A stretch of DNA of 64,000 bases from Bacteroidota bacterium (lineage in GTDB: Bacteria > Bacteroidota > Bacteroidia > Cytophagales > Cyclobacteriaceae). A program made the position numbers and the translations under genes. The notes beneath the pieces were generated by a model that was not told where the DNA came from, searched no databases, and saw only the letters and a list, made by a program, of their open reading frames with translations. Where the stretch lies: assembly GCA_022571715.1 (NCBI GenBank), contig JACZXH010000004.1, forward strand, positions 1 to 64,000, given 5' to 3'. How positions within the stretch are numbered: position 1 is the first letter of the stretch; each line of letters opens with the position of its first letter. This document shows positions 1 to 9,204 of the stretch, piece after piece.

Positions 1-724
1 TGGCTGTCCCGCGGGAATAAATGTATCGTGCCACATTTGTACTTCCGACAAAACTGATTGCTTTGATGTCAGGATGATCGAGAATCGCATCAACGGATTC
101 CTTACCTCCATGCACCAGACTTACCAGCCCATCCGGAATATCAAGCTGGTCAATCAATTCGAAGATCTTCATCATGGTCAGAGGTACCTTTTCAGAGGGT
201 TTAATGATCATGCTGTTGCCGCAAGCCAGCGCATAAGGAAGAAACCAGAAGCTGATCATTGCCGGAAAGTTAAATGGCGCAATGCAAGCCGTAACACCTA
301 CCGGCTGCCTGATCATAAATTCATCCAGGCCGGAAGCTACATTTTCAGAAAACTCACTTTGAATAAGTATGGGCGCCCCACAGGCCACTTCGATATTTTC
401 AATTGCCCGCTGTATTTCACCCCTAGATTCAGCAAGAGTCTTACCACACTCCTTCGTGATAATTACAGCTAGTTCTTCCTGTATATCTTCGAGCAGTGAT
501 TTTAATTGATATAAAGGCTGCACCCGTTTCATCACGGGCACCTCCCGCCAAGCTTCATAAGCGGTTTCGGCAGCAGTTACCGCCTGTTTTATATCGTCCG
601 CTGTGTCCTCCCCGAAGGGTACAAGACATAAAACTTCCTGTGAAGCCGGATTTACAACATCAATTGTCTTTGCAGATCTGCTTTCAGTCCACTTTCCATT
701 GATATAATTCTTTAATTTTTCCAT
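1..724 (-). CDS. mmsA: CoA-acylating methylmalonate-semialdehyde dehydrogenase, 3' end cut by window edge
   Basis: This family (IolA/MmsA) oxidises malonate or methylmalonate semialdehyde to acetyl- or propionyl-CoA with NAD+ in the cytoplasm, the last step of inositol breakdown. Reading from ATG at 724, the protein begins MEKLKNYINGKW and contains the aldehyde-dehydrogenase landmarks APFNFPAM (catalytic Asn region), KPSEKVPLT and GSTNVARYI, which together fit the MmsA subgroup rather than generic ALDHs. About 241 of an expected ~490 residues are visible; the catalytic Cys lies outside the window. It starts 43 bp after the symporter gene and is the last visible gene of the iol operon, which supports the inositol role. 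The assignment to MmsA/IolA is strong; the exact substrate preference is inferred from context. Confidence 0.92.
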   Translation of the reverse strand, partial: MEKLKNYINGKWTESRSAKTIDVVNPASQEVLCLVPFGEDTADDIKQAVTAAETAYEAWREVPVMKRVQPLYQLKSLLEDIQEELAVIITKECGKTLAESRGEIQRAIENIEVACGAPILIQSEFSENVASGLDEFMIRQPVGVTACIAPFNFPAMISFWFLPYALACGNSMIIKPSEKVPLTMMKIFELIDQLDIPDGLVSLVHGGKESVDAILDHPDIKAISFVGSTNVARYIYSRGTA

Positions 725-767
725 AGCATCATTCAAATATCATTTTCGTCTGATAATTACTATCCAG

Positions 768-2339
768 TTAGCTAAGCAAAATATAGATCAGAAATGTCAC
801 AAATACAAGAACAGCCGCCACAGGTTTTGCGTACCGCCAGGGTGTGATATCCACATCGCCTGAGTACTCCGGCTGATAAAAATTGCTGTTCGGATAAAAC
901 CAGGATACAAGATACATTACCGCAAGAATCAGTAGAAACTCCATGCCCCATACATGTACAAAATGAATGTCTGTTTTGACAATATATAGCATGAAAATAT
1001 AAAAAGCCAGACCAGTAAACAATCCTGCCTTAGCCCCGGTTGCTGATATCTTTTTAAGAAAAAAACCTGCAAGCAGAATAGAAGCAATGGGAATAAAAAA
1101 TATGCCATTGAGTTGTTGGAGCAACTGATATAATCCTTCCGGCGCATTTGCCACCATCGGTGCAGCCACAATGGCGGTAACTGCCAGGATAGCAGATGTC
1201 AGTTTCCCAATCCGTACCAGTCTTTTTTCAGTTGCTTCCGGATTGATGTGTCTTTGATAAATACCAATGCTAAATAGTGTAGCGGCGCTGTTCAGCACGC
1301 TGTTAAATGTACTCAGTACGGCACCCATAACCACCGCAGCAAAAAAACCTAAGAGGCTTACAGGCAGCACTTTTTTCACTAATTCAGGATATACAGTATC
1401 CTGTGCATCATACAACGTGTCTTGAAAATAATAAAAACCTATAACTCCTGGCAAAATGATAATCAGCGGCATCAAAATCTTAAACATGCCGGTAATCAAT
1501 AGTCCTTTTTGGGCTTCTTTTAGATCTCGTGCACCCAGTACGCGCTGAATGATCGTCTGATTCATCCCCCAGAAATATAACTGGTTAATAATAAGCCCGG
1601 TAAACAACACCTCAAACGGTAATACAGAATCGCGGGCCCCTATCACATTAAATTTCTCCGGACTATGATTATATACTTTCACAAGGCCGTCCCAGATGTT
1701 ATTGTCACCAATCTGCATCAGTGCAAATACGGTAACAAGCAATCCGCCGATCAATAATCCAAAACCATTGATCGTATCGGAGTATGCCACCGCCTTGAGG
1801 CCACCGAAAATAGCATACACAGAACCTACAATGCCGATCACAACCACCGAAAGCCAAAGCCCCTCCGGCTTGGTGATTCCGAACAGATCAGATATCTCAA
1901 ATATACTTTCAATGTTAATAGCTCCGGTATAGAGTACAATCGGCAACAGTGTTACTACAAAAGAAATGATAAGAAACAACGCAACTAATGTGCGGGTAAT
2001 ACGGTCAAACCTATATTCAAGGTATTGTGGAATGGTTGTGAGTCCCATTTTCAGATAGCGTGGTATAAAATAAAGGGCAGCAACCACCAGTGCAAGGGCA
2101 GATGTGACTTCCCATGCGATTATAATAAACCCATTCTTATAGGATGATCCGTTCATACCAACCAGGTGCTCGGTTGAAATGTTGGTAAGCAGCATGGAGC
2201 CTGCAATCACAATACCCGTAAGGCTTCTGCCCCCGAGAAAATAACCAGCAGACGTATCCAGTTTTTCATGGCGCAGCTTATACCAGGAATAAAATGCTAC
2301 AAAACCCGTAAATGCAAGAAATGTAATAAGTGTAAACAT
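768..2339 (-). CDS. Sodium/solute symporter (SSS family), probable inositol uptake
   Basis: A 523-residue inner-membrane protein with roughly 13-14 hydrophobic segments. It starts at a TMH (MFTLITFLAFTGFVAFYSWY) and has the SSS landmarks GYFLGGRSLTG near residue 35, NISTEHLVGMNGSSY, and the core GSVYAIFGGLKAVAYSDTING, where Na+-dependent sugar and inositol transporters carry a closely related segment. The length is typical for the SGLT-like branch of the family (about 500-550 residues). It sits between iolD (67 bp upstream) and mmsA (43 bp downstream) on the same strand, so import of myo-inositol or a related cyclitol is the likely job. Substrate is inferred from the operon only; other SSS members move sugars or sialic acid. 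Confidence 0.85.
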   Translation of the reverse strand: MFTLITFLAFTGFVAFYSWYKLRHEKLDTSAGYFLGGRSLTGIVIAGSMLLTNISTEHLVGMNGSSYKNGFIIIAWEVTSALALVVAALYFIPRYLKMGLTTIPQYLEYRFDRITRTLVALFLIISFVVTLLPIVLYTGAINIESIFEISDLFGITKPEGLWLSVVVIGIVGSVYAIFGGLKAVAYSDTINGFGLLIGGLLVTVFALMQIGDNNIWDGLVKVYNHSPEKFNVIGARDSVLPFEVLFTGLIINQLYFWGMNQTIIQRVLGARDLKEAQKGLLITGMFKILMPLIIILPGVIGFYYFQDTLYDAQDTVYPELVKKVLPVSLLGFFAAVVMGAVLSTFNSVLNSAATLFSIGIYQRHINPEATEKRLVRIGKLTSAILAVTAIVAAPMVANAPEGLYQLLQQLNGIFFIPIASILLAGFFLKKISATGAKAGLFTGLAFYIFMLYIVKTDIHFVHVWGMEFLLILAVMYLVSWFYPNSNFYQPEYSGDVDITPWRYAKPVAAVLVFVTFLIYILLS

Positions 2340-2406
2340 AGTTCGTGATTCCTGCTGTTTTATATTTCAGTTTTTATACAGCATATTGATACCAACAATT
2401 AATAAA

Positions 2407-4266
2407 TCATAGATAAGGTTTTTGTTTCTTTTTATTTTTCTGATACGCATGGAACGCTTTTTTCACAGATTTTATTTTTGAAACTTCGGCTACTGCCACC
2501 TCCCACCAGGCATACCCATCCACCTGCTGGTTGCGGTCCACTTCAATATAAATTACGGTTGTGTGATCCACTGACTTTGCTTCTGTCAACGCCGATCTGA
2601 ATGCTTTTATATCTTCGACCCGTATAACATACGCTCCCATACTGGCTGCATTGGCAGCCAGGTCAACAGGCAGTACCGCACCATCAAGTTGCTTCGTTTT
2701 TTTATTCCGGAATTTATAATGCGTCCCGAAACCCTTGCTGCCCAGGGAAGATGATAAGCTACCAATGCTGGCAAAACCATGATTATCGAGCAAAATTATG
2801 GTAAGTTTATAACCTTCCTGTATGGAAGTTATGATTTCCTGGGCCAGCATCAGGTAACTGCCATCGCCTACCATCACATAGACTTCACTGTCTGGAGAGG
2901 CCATTTTAACACCAAGTCCTCCCGCAATTTCATATCCCATTGTTGAATAGCCGTACTCAAGATGAAAACCTTTTGTGCTTCGCGTTCGCCAGAGTTTATG
3001 CAGGTCACCGGGCATACTGCCAGCCGCAGATACCATTATGTCGTTTTCTCCCGAAAATTCATTAACCGCTCCTATAACTTCTCCCTGGCTGACAGGTACT
3101 CCGTGATCCAGGTGATATATCTTTTCCACGGTTTTATCCCAGGATTTATTGTAATCATGTGCTTTCCGTGTATGTGATGCCGGAACCTTATAGCCTTTTA
3201 ATCTCCTTTTTAAATTTTCGAGAATTACACGTGCATCACCAACTAACGGGAGGGCGGCATGTTTGAATGCGTCAAACTCCGTGATATTGATATTGATAAA
3301 ACTCACGGAAGGATGCTGAAAAGCGGATTTGGATATGGTGGTAAAATCGCTGTATCGGGTTCCGATTCCAATTACCAGATCTGCTTCCCCAGCCATCGCT
3401 ATTGCACCGGGCGTGCCGGTCACTCCCACTGCCCCAAGATTATGTGGATCGTTGTAATGCAGGGATCCTTTTCCTGCAAATGTCTCTGCTACGGGTATGC
3501 CTGTCAGGTTTACAAACTGTTTCAGAATTTTCTCTGCGCCGCTGTAAATCACACCCCCTCCTGCGATAATAATGGGCTTTTTACTTTTTCTGATCCAACC
3601 GATTGCTTTGGAAAGCAACTCCCTGTCAGCTTCCGGCCTTGCTATATGCCAGACCCTTTTTTTAAATAAATCAACAGGAAAATCGTGTGCTTCTGCCTGC
3701 ACATCCTGAGGCATGCTGACGGTAACGGCTCCGGTGTCCGCTTGCGAAGTTAAAATACGCATAGCCTCAGGAAGGCTTGTGATCAGCTGCTCAGGCCGGT
3801 TTATTCGGTCCCAGTATTTTGAAACTGGTTTAAAACAGTCGTTTACTGATATATCCTGTGAATGAGACCGCTCGAGTTGTTGTAATACCGGCGCCACATT
3901 TCTTTTAGCATAAATATCGCCGGGTAATAACAACACAGGTAGTCGGTTGATGGTGGCCGCAGCCGCTCCCGTGATCATATTGGTAGCGCCGGGACCAATG
4001 GAACTTGTACATACAAAGGCACTTAGTCTGTTCTTTATTTTGGCATAAGCGGCAGCGGCATGCACCATTGCCTGTTCGTTTCGTACCTGGAAATAACGTA
4101 AATCAGGATACTGTTGCAACGCCTGCCCGATGCCTGCTACGTTGCCATGTCCGAATATTCCAAAACATCCGGCAAAAAACCGGTTTGATATTCCGTCACG
4201 CTCAACAAACTGGTTTTGAAGAAACTCAATGGTTGCTTGCGCAACTGTTAATCTCTTGGTTTTCAT
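2407..4266 (-). CDS. iolD: 3D-(3,5/4)-trihydroxycyclohexane-1,2-dione hydrolase
   Basis: IolD is a thiamine-diphosphate enzyme that opens the ring of trihydroxycyclohexane-dione to 5-deoxy-glucuronate. The 619-residue protein has the three-domain ThDP layout: an N-terminal PYR domain with the catalytic Glu in VRNEQAMVHAA and the GATNMITG loop, a central domain, and a C-terminal domain with the ThDP/Mg2+ motif VGDGSYLM...LLDNHG. The motif GFASIGSLSSSLGSKGFGT and the ending GYAWWEVAVAEVS are characteristic of IolD rather than acetolactate synthase. It lies 17 bp after iolC and upstream of the symporter gene. Length matches the family (about 620-640). Confidence is high because both motifs and neighbours agree. 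Confidence 0.95.
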   Translation of the reverse strand: MKTKRLTVAQATIEFLQNQFVERDGISNRFFAGCFGIFGHGNVAGIGQALQQYPDLRYFQVRNEQAMVHAAAAYAKIKNRLSAFVCTSSIGPGATNMITGAAAATINRLPVLLLPGDIYAKRNVAPVLQQLERSHSQDISVNDCFKPVSKYWDRINRPEQLITSLPEAMRILTSQADTGAVTVSMPQDVQAEAHDFPVDLFKKRVWHIARPEADRELLSKAIGWIRKSKKPIIIAGGGVIYSGAEKILKQFVNLTGIPVAETFAGKGSLHYNDPHNLGAVGVTGTPGAIAMAGEADLVIGIGTRYSDFTTISKSAFQHPSVSFININITEFDAFKHAALPLVGDARVILENLKRRLKGYKVPASHTRKAHDYNKSWDKTVEKIYHLDHGVPVSQGEVIGAVNEFSGENDIMVSAAGSMPGDLHKLWRTRSTKGFHLEYGYSTMGYEIAGGLGVKMASPDSEVYVMVGDGSYLMLAQEIITSIQEGYKLTIILLDNHGFASIGSLSSSLGSKGFGTHYKFRNKKTKQLDGAVLPVDLAANAASMGAYVIRVEDIKAFRSALTEAKSVDHTTVIYIEVDRNQQVDGYAWWEVAVAEVSKIKSVKKAFHAYQKNKKKQKPYL

Positions 4267-4283
4267 TTACCTGAGTTCTGAAA

Positions 4284-5297
4284 TTAAAATCCTCCTCTTT
4301 CTTCAATAAAAGCCAAAGTAACGTCTAAAACAGGCATAAAATTGGCGCAACCCGATTGCTGCACTACCAATGCACCGCAGGCATTGCCCATTCTGCAGGA
4401 CTTATACAAATCCCATCCTTTCAGATAGCCATAAATAAAGCCGCCAGCAAATGCGTCGCCCGCACCAAGCACATTTACAACATCCACCGGAAAACCGGGA
4501 ACATCATTTATATATTCATGCTGCATATAGATACGTGCGCCTTTGGATCCTTTTTTTACAATAAGCGCTTTTATACCGGTTTTTAATATTTTATTGATTG
4601 CATCTTCCAGATTTCCCTGAATTTCAGGTCCCGATATCTGCTGATCTGTAATTGTGATCCGTGAAATATCCGTTAAAGTGGCAGCCAGCACCTCCTCTTC
4701 CGTTCCAATCGCTATCTCTACTTTAGGTAATATGGCTCTAACCATGATACCAAATGCACGTGGATCGTGCCACTGGTCCGCTCTGAAATCCAGGTCGAAC
4801 ACAACAGGGATGTCGCTGTCAACAGCGGTTTCGGCTGCAAAAAATGCTGCACTTCTACCAGGTTCAACATTCAGTGCTGTGCCGGATATTTCCAGTAACC
4901 GGAACTCCGGTATTTTTGCCTGAATTACATCGTCAATATTTACATGGCTGTCCGCAGCATTTTCGCGATAATATACCAGCGGAAATTTATCAGGTGGCTC
5001 AATTCCCAGAATCACAGCACTGCTTCTCTTACCTTTAATCTGCCTTACAGATGAGGTAATTACTTTTTCGTTTTTCAGGAAGTTAATGATAAAATCGCCT
5101 ACTTTATCATCGCCCACGCCTGAAAGCAGTGCCGCTTTCAGGCCCAACCTTCTGCAAGCGACCGCAATATTCAGTGGTGATCCACCCACAAATGCATCAA
5201 AGCCTTTAATATCAATGAAATCAGCCCCAATATTCTGTGAATAAAGGTCGATCGATGATCTTCCAAATGTTAATACATCATATTGTTTATCAGACAT
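4284..5297 (-). CDS. iolC: 5-dehydro-2-deoxygluconokinase (PfkB family)
   Basis: IolC phosphorylates 2-deoxy-5-keto-gluconate with ATP in the inositol pathway. The 337-residue protein begins MSDKQYDVLTFGRSSIDLYSQ and has the PfkB signatures GGSPLNIAVACRRLGLKAAL near residue 40 and NVLGAGDAFAGGFIYGYL near residue 280, where the Asp of GAGD is the catalytic base. The N-terminal GRSSIDLYSQNIG is typical of IolC among ribokinase-like kinases. It is 42 bp downstream of iolB and 17 bp upstream of iolD, on the same strand, so it is almost certainly cotranscribed. Nothing is unusual about it. Confidence 0.94.
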   Translation of the reverse strand: MSDKQYDVLTFGRSSIDLYSQNIGADFIDIKGFDAFVGGSPLNIAVACRRLGLKAALLSGVGDDKVGDFIINFLKNEKVITSSVRQIKGKRSSAVILGIEPPDKFPLVYYRENAADSHVNIDDVIQAKIPEFRLLEISGTALNVEPGRSAAFFAAETAVDSDIPVVFDLDFRADQWHDPRAFGIMVRAILPKVEIAIGTEEEVLAATLTDISRITITDQQISGPEIQGNLEDAINKILKTGIKALIVKKGSKGARIYMQHEYINDVPGFPVDVVNVLGAGDAFAGGFIYGYLKGWDLYKSCRMGNACGALVVQQSGCANFMPVLDVTLAFIEERGGF

Positions 5298-5339
5298 TTA
5301 TAATGATTCATTTAATGTTTAAATTCAATATTATATTTT

Positions 5340-6218
5340 TCATCCGTTCATTTCGACTGTAACTAAAGGCACTCTGTCATCAACTGATTTCCAGGAATCA
5401 TATATCCACTCATGTTCCGGATCTGTGCTGTAGGCAAGCGATTGATCGCTGCCGGTCAGAAAATTCAGATAATAACAGTTATAGCCATGTTCGGCTACCA
5501 CAGGATGATATCCGCGTGGTACCATCACAATTTCATTGTTTCTGACACGCATCATTTCATCCAGGCTTCTGTCTTTTGTATAAACCTGTTGTATGGCGTA
5601 TCCTTCAGGTTTATCAAGTTTATAAAAATATATTTCCTCCAGCCGTGCTTCCACTACCTTCCCCTGTTGATCCAGCACACGCTGATCATGCTTATGTGCC
5701 GGAAAAGAACTCCAGTTTCCTGAAGGTGTATAAACTTCAACTGACACAAGCCTGTGACAATCGAACCCGGGCTGTATCAGGCTGTTTATCTGCCGGGTGG
5801 CATTGTCTCCTCCCCTTATTTCAATTTCTACTTCTTCAGGCGTTTTAAAGCATGCCGGGTGATCTTCATCCGTTTCACACCAGCCACATGCTATATCAAG
5901 TATTTCGCTTTCAGCTGTGATCGAAAAATCCATATTTCGGGACAGGTAAACGGTATGCGCAATCCCTGAAAATACATCTCTCCTTCCATTATGGGTCTTC
6001 CAGTTGCCTTTATCCGTTCTGATGGAAAAATTGCCACCAAGCAGTATGATCGCACATTCGTTTTCTCCGGTATTCCAGTTCCAAACCTCGCCCTGTTTCA
6101 TGAGCCGTGCATTGAAATTAAGAAATTCCCATCCTGCTTCCTCTTTTGTCAATTGCTGATATTCCCCGAAACCTGATCCAGGCTTACTCACCAATGGATA
6201 TTTATCGTCGCGCTGCAT
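5340..6218 (-). CDS. iolB: 5-deoxy-glucuronate isomerase
   Basis: IolB converts 5-deoxy-glucuronate to 2-deoxy-5-keto-gluconate, the substrate of the kinase encoded next to it. The 292-residue protein is a double cupin. Metal-ligand style motifs are visible: FPAHKHDQ in the second half, followed by LEEIYFYKLDKPEGYAIQQVYT and VPRGYHPVVAEHGYNCYYLNFL. Its length is normal for the family (about 270-295). It is the first visible gene of the minus-strand iol operon, so the operon promoter should lie in the roughly 370 bp upstream. The N-terminal MQRDDKYPLVSKPGSGFGEYQQLTKEE is slightly longer than in Firmicutes homologues. Confidence 0.93.
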   Translation of the reverse strand: MQRDDKYPLVSKPGSGFGEYQQLTKEEAGWEFLNFNARLMKQGEVWNWNTGENECAIILLGGNFSIRTDKGNWKTHNGRRDVFSGIAHTVYLSRNMDFSITAESEILDIACGWCETDEDHPACFKTPEEVEIEIRGGDNATRQINSLIQPGFDCHRLVSVEVYTPSGNWSSFPAHKHDQRVLDQQGKVVEARLEEIYFYKLDKPEGYAIQQVYTKDRSLDEMMRVRNNEIVMVPRGYHPVVAEHGYNCYYLNFLTGSDQSLAYSTDPEHEWIYDSWKSVDDRVPLVTVEMNG

Positions 6219-6586
6219 GTTATATGAATTACATTCTGAATTGATTCACTTTTCTAAAATATACATATATAATCAAATGTGCAGATATTTTAATGCATAT
6301 AGCCTGATAACGGGTACTGTTGTCTTTATTAGTCAAAGGGCCGAAGAGATCGCATAGATTTATATCTAGTATTCCCGGAAAGTTTAACCGCGGAGGTCGC
6401 CGAGATTTTTCGCAAAGCACGCTGAGAAAATGATCATAAATGAAATAACAGATATTAAATTCAAAGAGTAGATTATGAGTTATAACTCTACACCCTCAGT
6501 GGTTCCTCTGCGTTCTTTGCAGTTTAAAATATATTAAAAGATTTTCGCCCCTTCAAAATTTTTTAACGGTCAGTTACAATGAGAAT
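6219..6586. other. Intergenic region upstream of iolB with a GxxExxY-type gene relic
   Basis: This stretch has no intact gene. The part next to iolB is AT-rich and should hold the iol promoter. At 6382-6430 there is a purine-rich block (pattern CGCGGAGGTCGCCGAG, then CGCAAAGCACGCTGAG) that leads directly into a tiny ORF at 6430-6471 (MIINEITDIKFKE, then stop). At 6493-6525 a second block reads CCTCTGCGTTCTTTGCAG. Blocks of this kind are familiar at the two ends of GxxExxY (PDDEXK-like) genes in Bacteroidota, whose products usually begin M(T/D)ENEI. The coding core appears to have been lost. A perfect 12-bp palindrome GAGTTATAACTC lies at 6477-6488. The family link is from memory of such flanks, not from a search. 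Confidence 0.45.
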
Positions 6587-7054
6587 TTAAAATGCACAAC
6601 CGGAAGGCAGTGGATCCTGATCTTCAAGAGTGGCAGCAAAGTCTTCCGCAATCTCAAATGCAGTGAAACCTGTTTTTACGGAGCCTTTCATTGCTATTTC
6701 GCCCGACCCATAACCAGAAGGATGCATATGTGCCCGTACCATCACAACCGAATCATCCCTGATATTAACCGGGCCACCGCTGCGCGTAAAAGGCTGTTCG
6801 TTTACATGGCTGTGCGCTAATATTCTTCGATAAATCAACAGGCCGTCCGTGGATATGACTTCCCACCAATTCGCATATTGCGTACATCCTTTGTCCGGAC
6901 TTTTCAATGTAATGGCAAACGTATAGTTGTTTTCACTACCTGATACATTTACTGAAACTACATCCGCATAGGTCGTTTCGGTGTTGTCCGATACCGTTGA
7001 TTTGCAGTTAGCTAATAACAAGAGATACAATACCGACAGATATACCATTTTCAT
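6587..7054 (-). CDS. Small hypothetical lipoprotein
   Basis: I do not recognise the family. The 155-residue product begins with a short signal sequence ending in a lipobox (LLLLANC, Cys17), so it is probably an acylated envelope lipoprotein. The mature part is a single small domain, with an immunoglobulin-like pattern of alternating hydrophobics (YTFAITLKSPDKGC), a WWEVI segment, the stretch YRRILAHSHVNEQPFTRSGGPV, and a final Cys (PSGCAF). Two Cys (in DKGCTQY and SGCAF) could form a disulfide. It stands alone: 370 bp from iolB and 100 bp from the acyl-CoA dehydrogenase gene, same strand. No function can be given. Confidence 0.75.
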   Translation of the reverse strand: MKMVYLSVLYLLLLANCKSTVSDNTETTYADVVSVNVSGSENNYTFAITLKSPDKGCTQYANWWEVISTDGLLIYRRILAHSHVNEQPFTRSGGPVNIRDDSVVMVRAHMHPSGYGSGEIAMKGSVKTGFTAFEIAEDFAATLEDQDPLPSGCAF

Positions 7055-7153
7055 AATGTTTTAAAATGTATGATTACACGTAAGGTATAATTACATCGAG
7101 GAAATTAAAACATTAAAATATTGAAAGCTATTTTGATTATCTTTTTTTGAGGT

Positions 7154-8941
7154 TTAAATCAGGTATTCTTTCTCTTCTTTAAGTGTGATATCTTCGTTAT
7201 CCAGCAACCTGGTAATAAGTCCTTGTGTTTTTGGTAATTCATACGAAAAATAATAGCGTAGCGTACGGATTTTACTTTCATAAAACAGCACATTTTCTGC
7301 ATTTTTTTCCAGTAATTTGCATGCAGATATTCCTTGTTTCAGCCATTGCCATCCGATTACCATTAGTCCGCAGAATTCCATAAACAGATTTGCGTCCGCT
7401 AAAAACGATTCGGTGCGGCCAGATACGGCTTTGGAAACAAGTTTCTTCAGCACGATTTTATATGATACCACTACTTCTTCAAGAAGCTTTGCATCCGGTT
7501 TCAGCCTTTCAAATGCAGCCGATTCCTGTATTGTTGTGCTGATTGCCTGGGCCAGTAATTTTGCTGATCTTCCATCGTTCATAATCATCTTCCTTCCAAG
7601 AAGGTCGATAGACTGAATACCGGTTGTGCCCTCATAGATGGTAGCTATACGGATATCCCTGTATAGCTGTTCCAACGGAAAGTCAACGCAATAACCATAT
7701 CCGCCGAGGCACTGTAACCCATTGCTGACCGACACTATTCCCATTTCTGTCGGGTAGGTTTTTACAATAGGCGTCAGCAGATCAAGGAGCAATTCATACT
7801 TTTCCCCCTTTCCGGCTGCAGACAAGTCCATGTACTTTGCACATTCCATAATAAGACTCAAAGAACCTTCAACCACTGCTTTTTGCAAAAACAACATTCT
7901 TCTTACATCTGCATGGTGAATAATGGTCACCTGTTTTTCATCCCGGTTTTTGGATCCGGCATGCCTGCCTTGTGGTCTTTCCTGAGCATATTCCAGCGAA
8001 GCATAATAGGCAGCAGAGGCAATGGCCGCCCCCATCAGTCCCACACCAATCCGGGCAGCATTCATCATCTGAAACATATACGCCAATCCATTATTTTCTT
8101 CACCAACCAGGTATCCCACACAATTATCCTGTTCTCCCATTACCAAATGTGTTGTTACATATCCGTGCTGTCCCATTTTTTCAAATATTCCGGCGGTTAT
8201 CACATCGTTATCAGCCAGATTACCATCCCGTTCCACCCTCATTTTAGGTACTACAAACAATGAAATCCCTTTTGTGCCTTTGGGTGAGCCATCAATACGA
8301 GCAAGTACCAGGTGTACAATATTATCAATACCTTCATAATCACCCCCTGATATAAATATCTTTTGTCCGGTAATTTTATACGTTCCGTCAGACTTGTGTT
8401 GTGCACGTGTTGTTATGTACGACAACGAGCTCCCCGCTTGTGGTTCTGTCATGGCCATGGTACCCTGCCATTTTCCGGCCAGCATATTGGTGGCATAGTT
8501 CATTTTAAGTTCATCATTTCCAAAAGAATAAATCAACTTGGAGGCACCTGCAGTAAGCATTGCATAACCTATTGCCGGATTATTGGCTGCTGTATAAATA
8601 AACTCTGTGGCATAATGCATCATTTGTGGCAACTGCATACCGCCTGATTCGAATGACCGGGTAGCATTTATCCAATCGGATTCGCCCAATTTTCGAAGCA
8701 CATTGTAAATCTGCGGGTGTACGGTAACTCTACCATCCTCAAAGGCAACCCCTCTGCGGTCCATTTCACTTAAAAATGGAAATAGTTCCCTGTTGCTAAA
8801 ATCTATTGATGCATCCAGCATCATGTCAATGGTTGCGCTGGTAAATTCTTTGAAATATTCATAATCGAAGAGCTCTTCAATATTATGAACGTCATACAAT
8901 AAGAATTTCAGGTTATCGAGACTAGCGTATTTTCGGGCCAT
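7154..8941 (-). CDS. Acyl-CoA dehydrogenase, long form with C-terminal extension
   Basis: A 595-residue flavoprotein that should introduce a 2,3-double bond into an acyl-CoA and pass electrons to ETF. The central FAD/substrate region shows MAMTEPQAGSSLSYITTRA and ITGQKIFISGGDYEG, and the family's active-site segment is ATIYEGTTGIQSIDLLGRK, where Glu is the predicted catalytic base. The C-terminal segment of about 130 residues after this motif marks the large FadE5-like branch rather than short ~380-residue enzymes. An ATG at 8941 starts MARKYASLDNLKFLLYDV, an N-terminus common to this branch. It is monocistronic as far as can be seen. The chain length of the substrate is unknown. Confidence 0.92.
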   Translation of the reverse strand: MARKYASLDNLKFLLYDVHNIEELFDYEYFKEFTSATIDMMLDASIDFSNRELFPFLSEMDRRGVAFEDGRVTVHPQIYNVLRKLGESDWINATRSFESGGMQLPQMMHYATEFIYTAANNPAIGYAMLTAGASKLIYSFGNDELKMNYATNMLAGKWQGTMAMTEPQAGSSLSYITTRAQHKSDGTYKITGQKIFISGGDYEGIDNIVHLVLARIDGSPKGTKGISLFVVPKMRVERDGNLADNDVITAGIFEKMGQHGYVTTHLVMGEQDNCVGYLVGEENNGLAYMFQMMNAARIGVGLMGAAIASAAYYASLEYAQERPQGRHAGSKNRDEKQVTIIHHADVRRMLFLQKAVVEGSLSLIMECAKYMDLSAAGKGEKYELLLDLLTPIVKTYPTEMGIVSVSNGLQCLGGYGYCVDFPLEQLYRDIRIATIYEGTTGIQSIDLLGRKMIMNDGRSAKLLAQAISTTIQESAAFERLKPDAKLLEEVVVSYKIVLKKLVSKAVSGRTESFLADANLFMEFCGLMVIGWQWLKQGISACKLLEKNAENVLFYESKIRTLRYYFSYELPKTQGLITRLLDNEDITLKEEKEYLI

Positions 8942-8990
8942 AGTACAAAAGATATATATTGCATCTTAAAGTATGAAAAAACAGCCGAAA

Positions 8991-9084
8991 CCCAGAATTG
9001 TCATTAGAAATTTACTGAAGTTCCTAAATGACAGTCATTCAGTCACTTAGACACATCTCTACAAAATCTAATGACAATTCTAGG
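8991..9084. repeat. 94-bp element bounded by inverted repeats
   Basis: The left end reads CCCAGAATTGTCATTAGA (8991-9008) and the right end, read on the other strand, is CCTAGAATTGTCATTAGA (9067-9084): an 18-nt inverted repeat with one mismatch (third base), around 58 bp of AT-rich sequence. The interior has a smaller palindrome (ATGACAGTCAT). There is no coding potential. Size and architecture fit a MITE-like element or a large hairpin at the end of the ThDP-enzyme transcript, but no flanking target duplication was recognised. Confidence 0.5.
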
Positions 9085-9204
9085 TTAAACATGAATTTTA
9101 CGGTCATCAAGGAAGGTGATAATGGGTTCACTCCATCTTCGGCATTTCATGAACAGAGTGCCAGACATTGCGGGATTTAGCCATTAATAATCATAAGCCA
9201 ACAT

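Noticed and set aside
74-472. 132-codon plus-strand frame opposite the mmsA gene
   Set aside because: It is antisense to a clearly conserved aldehyde dehydrogenase and its translation has no recognisable motif.
3259-3669. 136-codon plus-strand frame opposite iolD
   Set aside because: Shadow of the ThDP enzyme gene; Cys/His-rich random composition.
9128-9184. 18-codon minus-strand ORF (MAKSRNVWHSVHEMPKME)
   Set aside because: Protein-like, but too short and without support; possibly a gene remnant downstream of the ThDP enzyme gene.
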